Below, one piece after another: positions 39,601-48,600 of a DNA stretch of 64,000 bases (its first letter is position 1; each line of letters starts with the position of its first letter). The notes below the pieces were generated by a model that was not told where the DNA came from, ran no database searches, and worked only from the letters and a program-made list of their open reading frames with translations. This stretch comes from Gnetum montanum (lineage: Eukaryota > Streptophyta > Gnetopsida > Gnetales > Gnetaceae): the NCBI GenBank assembly GCA_015680685.1, contig MNCI01009457.1, positions 401,801 to 465,800 on the forward strand, in the 5' to 3' direction. The position numbers and the translations under genes are program-made.

Positions 39601-42600
39601 AATGAGGGAATTTTTCGATTATGCTACTTAGACCTTTAGCACAGATTTCACTGCTTGCTAGGCATTTGTGGAAGAAGGTCACTACTTCAATGGGGGTCAC
39701 TCCCACGTACAAGCCAAACTACAATGGCTTTAGAAACAATCAGCCACTGTGGGACATGATGCTCCAAGTGGGTTGGGAGGACCTCCTACCTTTGCTCATG
39801 GGGGACCCAAACCTCTCGGACACCCCCTTCTATAGGTGCTGGAGACGAAACTCTACCACCTTCCGTAGGGTGCGCATTGACCTCACATAATTAGCTATTG
39901 TGGGATATCTAGGTGTTTCGGCAGCGAGTAAGGTAGTATTGCCCATGGGGCACAACCTTCAAGATATGCCAAGAGTTTCTTCCAAAGGCCTGTACCAAAG
40001 ATAGGAAATGGCCAGGTGCCCAAGTCAACCCTATCGCAGCTCTAGCAAGAAGAAGCAAAACTAGTTGAAAGATACTTCTTGCAATTAGGCAATGAGTGGA
40101 AATTGCATGGGGCTCATTTTGCTTTTTCCATTGCCTAAATCTAGGGCACCCGATGAACCTACCCAAGTTCTTCGTGGCCTCCCTTAGACAAGAGTGGTAT
40201 GGATGCCACTCCAACCTTATATTGGCTCTTTGGAAGGTTGCCTAATTGTTGGATCTACCGTCCGCCAAACCCTCATCCTTCATGGTACTTTATGAATGAT
40301 AACACCCAATCCTTTTGGGGGCATCCTCCTTCTCTGCTTTGGTGACACCGGTTGGTGGGGGTGTAGTGTTGGTGGCAAGGGATGGGTCCAATTGGCAGTG
40401 CTCAATCACAAACCAACAGCTGAACCTTCAAAAGTAGCTCCTCCAAGTTGAGGAGATGATTCGTTAGGAGCTACATGTGAAGTTCAAGGCAAAGCCATCA
40501 AGGGCTACCATCAAGATCGAGTTGCAAGCAAAGTTCAAGGTGGAGCAGGCTAGATGTGTGGGTGAGCTAGTGAGGTGTGAGCAAGAAGACCTAGCAAGGA
40601 CTAAACAAGAGGAGTAGTGATGCAAAGAGGTTGCTAAGGATGAGATGCACTAGAGAGAATTAAGAGATGTTGCCCTTCAAAGCAAGCTGGAAGACCATCT
40701 TTGCACATACATAAGGGAAGACCTACTCAGGGAGGAGCAAAAGTGCATCAAGAGAGAGGAAGAAAAGGAGCAACGTGTCCAAGCCCGGCTAGAGAAGCAA
40801 CTATTGAAGAGCAACCAGGATGCCCATACATGGTTATGGGCGTCAATCGTAACACTACTTGGGCTGCCCTATGTAGATTCATTCACACAACCTCCAACAA
40901 ACTCCACCTTGATAAAGCCAGGGGGCTAGGGGCTAAGGAGTGATAGCAAAAAGAAGAATAGTATAAGCAAGTCTAGGAGGTTGCAGCCTTTATGACTTCT
41001 AAGCATCGTAGAGCTATCCTAAATGCTACCCATGCTTAGGAAAAGACATGTTACCCTTGCACTAGGCTGCCATGACCCATCTAATGGCAACAAGGTTCAC
41101 AAGATTCATAATGGGTATTCACGAGGTCCACCAAGTTTTTGGGGTGGGGCTTTGAGAATGAAGGCCCAAAGGCCCATCTATCATGTTATTTGTGGTCTCC
41201 CTATGGGGGATGCTGTTTCTTTCTTTTTATTTCATGTGGCCTGTTGCTATTTGACTGGGGAGTTTTTACCCCCTGCTTGTTTTGTTCAGTTAGTGCTAGG
41301 GGGTTTTTCCTCCCCGTGGTTGTTTGCTGAAACAATGCCACAAATGAATATTAAAAAGTTGGAAAATTTGTTCACAGACTGAATTAGATACATTTTCCCA
41401 AAAGGACCCCTATTCCTCAACAAGATACACGCACTAAGCAACTCATTTCGCTGTTGATTTTACTTAGATATCGTACATTTCAACTGTAACAATGACCAAA
41501 CAAGCCATTAAAACAAGAAAAATTTCATACATGGACGGAAGTACAACCTCTGTAGAGAAAATCCATAATATTAAGTAAAATGAAAAATGTTAATATTACA
41601 TTGGTAATTTGGTATTGCATAAAATCACAAATTATCTCAAGAATACCTCGATTGTGATGCAGATTTTGCAGGAAGATAAAGCTTTCTACTTAAAACCTGC
41701 CATCATTGTATACTTCTAACATCATGCATATGGCTTGTAATAAATGCAGTAAAACAATGGTACACAAAATACCCATGACAAGAAAGATATTTAAATCAGA
41801 AGAAAGAAAATGCTATGGAATAAAATCTAAAACATCAAAGCATGCAATATTGATTTGCTAGTACAATGAATCAAGGATTTGTTTTTCTTGATTGTTGTTA
41901 GTCTGCAACACTCAATGTAGAGGAAAATACTTGATTTTGGGCATCATTATGTTCAAGGTTAATTTCAAATTCACTTCAAGTTAGCAAAGAGATCAAAATC
42001 CACAATCAAAATAGAGAGAGAAGAAAAAATTCTTTGATAAGAAGATAAAATCAGACTACAACATGTCCCGCTGCCAACATATCAAGGCAAGCAGCTATGC
42101 CTGGCTCACCAGCATTCTTTCTTATCTCATTTTACTTATTAAGTTTTGTATTTTAGCTCCATGGTTTTTCTCCCAATAGTCATACTCTTCCACATAGCTT
42201 TCTCATTGCCTTTGGTCTGCCGTTAGCACATCCGTAACAACAATTGTCTTCTCCTCGATCTCGTCTCAATGGATAATATCATTTTATTTCCTTCATCTTC
42301 ATTCTTTTTCTTTTTTACCTGTGAAGAGACTCAGCATTTCTCAGACATTGTTAGCATTTCTCAGCACTTCTGAAGTTTTCAAATGCCTCTGGTTTAAAGA
42401 TAAATTTAAATAAAAGTTGTGTGTTCAATTTTGGCATTAATCAAAAGCTTTTACAGGAATATATTTATTTATTGGGATGTGAAGTAGACTCATTACCTAC
42501 TATGTATTTGGGGCTTCCTATCTTGGTGGGTCGTATGAAGAAGGAACTCTGAACCACTTCTCCAAAAGATTGATAATAGACTTGCTGGGTGAAAGGCTAA

Positions 42601-45600
42601 GTTGTTATCACATGCTGGTCATTTACAATTGGTGAGATCTACTCTTTAGGCTTTGCCTATGTATTATGTTTTATGCTTTTATTGTCCTAAAACAGTCATT
42701 TCAGAGACACAGAAAAAAGAAAGAACTTTTTTGTGGTCCAATCATTTGAAGAAAACATTTCATGTTTTAAATTGGAATACAATAAGTAAACCATGGGCAT
42801 GTGGTGGATGGAATCTTAGACACATACATGACATCAATTGTGTTTTGTTAGGAAGGGTTACTTGGCAATTGTGTACATCAAATAGGCCATGGGTTCAGGT
42901 GATGAAAGCCACGTACCTGTATGATGATTTTGACTTTGCTAATGCTCCTAATATCACCAATCCCTCCCCAATTTGGAAAGGGCTTCAATCTATAAAGCAT
43001 TGGTTTTCTCAGCATGTTTCTTTTCATAATCAACAATATAAGTGGTGTGATTCAGAATATTCTACAAAGAAGGCTTATACCACTTTACGCCCTATGGAAA
43101 GAGTGCATTATCCAATAGACATCAAAAATCTCATTTTTACTCCTTGCATATGTCTCCTTGCTGGTAAGCTGCTTCATGGAAAATTACCCACTGGTCAATA
43201 TGTTGCACAGAAAAATATTATGGAAGATCCAGGTTGCGGTTTGTTCTTCAACTTCAGAAGCAGCTGATCATCTTTTTATAAATTGCCCATTTATGCAGGA
43301 TATTTGGAACCATTTCAGGCAAAATGCTAAGATGTCACCACCTATAACTAATTTTGTGAATGATTTTTTGGTGGCTTGGCAGCAAGCTCATTTCAGAGGA
43401 CAACAAGGATATGTGTGGACAGCACTTCCATGGTTTATTTGGTTTGTGATTTGGCAGGAACAAAATTTTAGAGTTTTTCAACAGCGGTCAAGAAGCCCAA
43501 CATCAGTGTGGATTGCCACTTTGGCTCTTTGGAGGGATGCTGCAAAATTTTGAAGAAATTATAATCAGAACAATGATACTGTTTAGTTATATGAGCATTA
43601 TGGACAACAGTTTTATGTTTGTTTGTTTGAGATCAGTCCTTTATTAGTATTTTCTTTTCATGACCTGGCCACTATAGATCCAGGATGTCTGTTTGATCAA
43701 AAAAATTAATGCATTGACAGGGATGATTTTGTCTTAAAGGCAACGTTTATAATTTTCAGACTTTAAAAGTTTCAATGTTATAAAGTCTAGTTGTATGCCA
43801 ATTCTGAATTGGAATCCAAAGTCTTACAATATTGAGTATCTTGAACCCTAGATTTGTGACAACGAAAATAGATACTGAAAGTTTCCACCTTTCAAACAAA
43901 AAGAAAAATCATCTGCCTTAATTTGGTTTGAGCAAGTAATGCTAAAAAAAAAAATCAAAACCAGTGTTAAATAATTCTTGCCAGGGCAGTTGTTCAGCTT
44001 GAAATTTGGTGTTGGTTTTTGTGTTATGACTATAATTATTTATTTTCCATAACTAAGTCCAGCCAACTGGTAATTTCATCTCATCCAAAACCCCCACATA
44101 AGAAAAAGAAAAAGGAAAAAAAATTGGCTGGAAAACTAACCCTTGGCATTATGATCAAAAAAAAAATTTACTATGACCAAGAAGAACCTCTTTGGTCAGT
44201 TGGTAGTTGGCCTCACGACCAAAATAAAGAAGCGTTCAGTAAGAGGTGAAAACCCATGAGGGTGCTTTTGAATGAGGCCAAGGCCTGATACTTTTAGGAT
44301 GAAAACCCATAAGAGCATTACCCAAAACCTTTGAGCCTTTCCCTTTCACTGTTATTTTGGAACTTCTTTGTTATGGATAGGATATGATGCATTTTGCTTC
44401 TAATTTTGGGGTCTGACAACCCCCACATTTCCACACCCCCGCTGCCCTAATTTTTCCTCTAAAATGCAATCCTAAACTACTTCTCTAGCATTGATATCAC
44501 TATTCTAGATATCATTGATGCATGATATCTCTAACATTATAAATAATTTTCATTATTCTTTGGAACATGTATCAAAAATTTTTATTATGAATTGTTGTGA
44601 CCCAGCCACTATAGATCCAGGGTTTGTTGTTTCCTCTCACAAAAAAAAAGGGAAGGTAACCGTGCTTAATGAAAATGAGTAGACTTTCTAGAAAAGACTA
44701 ATTGGGTTTCAAAGCTGTTGGTGTCTAGCATCCTAGTTCCTACCATCTGTACAATATAGTTTATCTCTTGATTGAAATTTACGAATATCAAAGCATGAAC
44801 TCATAGCTCAAAGATTAACTCTCTCGTGGTAAGTTAACTTTGACCCACAAACTCTAGAGTCAAATATGTGCAATATGAACAGTCAACATACCACCAATGA
44901 AAGAGAAACTATGTGCTTTTTGAACCAGCCACGGAGCAAAATAAAACTCAAAAAATTAAAAATGAAAAAAAAATGATCATACCATCACTTAATCCTTCCA
45001 ATAAGCAGCTATCAAAAGGGAAAACATCTCCAAATGTATGGAAAACCATTAGAAAAGACTAATAAACAGGTCATGAAGGCTTACTTGACTCCAACTTCCC
45101 GGAGCTGCACACAAATCAACCACACGTTCAACCCCTGCATAAGAGTAACTGAAAGGTCTAAGTTATGCATCCAATAGTTTTGGCTCCCACTGACAGCCAT
45201 ATAATGATATTATTACAAATTAAAAAGTTTTTAAAAAACAATAGCAGATGTAATTGCATATCACTAACAAGCTACAGGAATTCAGCAAATGTTTGGATAA
45301 CACTAGAAGACTCTGCACAATATTGGAATAATGCAGATATATTTAATTATTTTTCATACCAAATAAAGAACAAGCTGAAGAACTAGGGGTCGGACAGAGG
45401 TATAACATATTTTGGACAAAGTCAAAACAAAGATCCAAAAATATGTTTTAGTTTTCTTTTAATTAAAAGGATAACCTCATCTAAATTACGATGTCTGGTC
45501 TTGTCAGAAGTCAGTACTTTACTCTTCTCATATCACCTTGTAAAAGTGAAGTTACAGCAACCAGAATACGTTATCAGCATGAGCCATTAGCTTACCACAT

Positions 45601-48600
45601 GAATCAGGATACATTTAATGACCCAGAATTAAATTCAGAATACAAGCAAAAGAAAGCCAGTAACAAACCCCAATAGACCACATGGTGTAAAATCCAGTGA
45701 CGATCTTAATAATAAGCGATTGAGATCTTGGATGTTGAATAAATTGTAATTTCCCTTTTTCCTAAATGTTTAGAAATTTTGAAGAATGCCATTCCTTTAT
45801 CATCAACATACTATCATGCAGAAACATTAAACATTTCAGCATGAAAATACATTTTTTAAAAAATCTTTCTAGAATTCAAACAATACAGAACCCATTTTCG
45901 GAAGTCAGCTCAAACTTTTGACAAAGTTCCAAGCACCATGGCAAATGTGAAGTGCAGTGGAATTGGCAGACATGGTACCTTGATGAATTTACAATTCAAA
46001 ATTATGTCAAAATAAATAAACTTTGGCATTTGTAAATCATATTTCAAGTACTTTGACTGCATTATCTTTTAAATACCTATTGAAGGAGGTAGAAAAGTAG
46101 TCTGCTAAAATCTAGGAGGACTCAAAGGTAATGACAAAATGATCTGATACAGGTTTTGGGAATTATAATGAACAAATGAATGAGCTGAAAGAGTATTGGA
46201 AATCATTCACACAGTAGATAAAATAATGAATTATGCAGGCAGTAATTAGTTTTGGTCTGTCAAACAGTAATGGGGAAGTTAAAATGCCTGCAGGCAATTA
46301 TGATGATAAAATAAACTCTAGCATGTTTTAATTCAGAGATTATGTTTATACAATTACATTGTATTGATAAAAGTTCCTATTAAAAAGAAACATGACAAAT
46401 CATTGTTTATAACATAAAAAGGCAAAGGTTCATCAAGTATTAGCAGTAAGCCAGCAAGCACAGCATTGAAAGATATATCTTGAAGTAGATGCTACAGTTG
46501 TTCTGAGATTAAAATCTGATAAAGAATACAAACGTACTTCAACATTTGATAAAGTAATGATACGCATGTTTAGATCAAGGATGCAAAGACCATGAATTTC
46601 TTGTTTTTGCCGGAAAATTGATTGAGAGACAACAATTCAATTACTTGAAAACAGAGATGAAAAAGTCCACAGCTGAATTAACTAAGGCAGACGGTCAAAA
46701 GTCAGCAGACATTCAGGACAACTTTGGTGCAAAAGGTCAGCAATTTGAAAAGAAGAACTTTTGTGCATTTTTTATTGCATATTATAATAACCATCATCAT
46801 TATTGGCTTTACCATATTAATTTGGGTGACCATCAAGGTAGGCACTATTGTTTTTCCTTGGTGGTAGGCTGTCCACCTGGCATTACCATCAACATAGATT
46901 TTGAGGGTGTTAGAACCCAAAATAAGTGAAACATAGATACACCCCAAGATTTATAGTCCAATTAGAACTTTATGTAACTCGACACTGCCCATCGGAATGG
47001 AACCTATGACTTGGAGCTTCCAAATCAAGCGTCTTACCACTAGGCTAGATTTTGACCATGTCCCCAAATGGCATAAGTAGACAAGAACCTAGATCCTAAT
47101 GGTTATAGACCAAATGCTTCAACCATTCAGCTAATGTTCACATTATACAAATGTCTGTAAGTAAATATAAGCAACACAATTAAAAATACATAAACATAAT
47201 AACAATTGGATAAGGACATGTTTCAATGCAAAACTCAATAATCAATTATGATTATATCAAACTCAAAAGTACACTAAAAAGATAACCAAAAATTAGAAAG
47301 AAAGAAAAACTCATCAGTGCACTGGCCTTGGCCAAACAGAAAATGATAAAGTTTGTAAGTCGATTCCAGTGTTTGCAATGTTGCCTTGGCCAATGCCAGA
47401 GGATTTCTCTAATGTTGCCATTGCATTCTGCTACCAGCAAAAGCTCTCTCTCCCAACCACCAGATAATGAGAAAAAAAACAAAAATAAAAGTGTTTTACT
47501 CATTTTATCAATTTGGTTGTTCAAATTTTTCATCTAGTTTAATTTTACATTGAGCTTATGTCTATACTAAGTGGTAACCTAGCTATGTAATAGTGTGAAT
47601 AATCCTCCTTATGGAGTTTACCTTCTGCTTCATAAATCCAAAAGTGTATTAAATACTTCGCATTATGTATTGCAACTTGCAATAGATTCTCACCCGTTAT
47701 TGTTGAACCCAGTAATTGTTGTCTGCCAACTAGATATTAGGCTGAAGAGAAATCTTCCTTCTTCACTATAACATATTGTCGCATGTTTTACTGTACAGTC
47801 TATTGTGTTGTGGGATTAAAAGGTTTCTTTATGCAAAAGTAAAAATAAGAGGTAAGGCCCTTCAGGGTTTTAACCATAGTTACCAGAAACGAGAAACAGA
47901 GCAACGTGACACAATGGAAACATGACAGAAAATGGCCAAGGAAAAGGTTGCAGAAAAGAAACAGCATAACGAATCCAAGCAATAATCTAGAAGAATTTGA
48001 ATATTTCCATGTCAAAAATGAAACAGAAGTGATACAAGGGAAAGGAAATACCAATATAACTCATATATTATGAAAGAAAGTACCATCTATGGCAAAATCT
48101 CCTTAATTGCAATGTATTTCATTTAATGACTATGGGAAAACCTTTCAGTTTTCTTGGAAAAATATATTAATATGCCAGGAACAGTAAACACTTAAAGCAA
48201 AGGCATTTTGAAACGGGTTTCCGTTGCGGAAACAGAAAATGTGAAACATGGGCAATCCGTTGCGTTTCTTGCAACTACGGTTTTAACCCTAACACAAAAG
48301 TGTATAAGAGAACTGTTGAGGCAAAGAGAAATCAGTAGGAGGGTTTTGTGAGTTTGGCTGTTTATGACTTACGGAAGCTACTGAGGACTGCTAGGGGCCT
48401 TGTTTTGAGATAATACAAAGGCCCTGAATTCTTCCAAAGAAGTATGGCAGCAGCGGCCCAAACCTCATTAAACTTTTGTGTGTTCCACTTGCTACTTGTT
48501 TTATTTCTGCTGTTTTTTCTGCTTTTTTAAATGATGCTGTAAATATTCTGTATGATGCAAACAGCATGATACACATATGCATATTCAAGAGTTGAGAAAA

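Larger units (their letters stand above)
37480..41402 (+). mobile_element. LINE-A4, 5'-truncated
   Basis: This family-A copy lies in TRM7 intron 4. It begins in the endonuclease-RT linker ([20 protein letters not shown]) and lacks ORF1 and the endonuclease, as expected for incomplete reverse transcription. It then carries RT, gag-like, coiled-coil and J-like modules and ends with a TTTTCCCAAAA tail near 41.4 kb. Confidence 0.85.

Noticed and set aside
46985-47065. A functional tRNA gene
   Set aside because: Box A and B are present, but the stems do not pair into a cloverleaf and box B has a change in its core.
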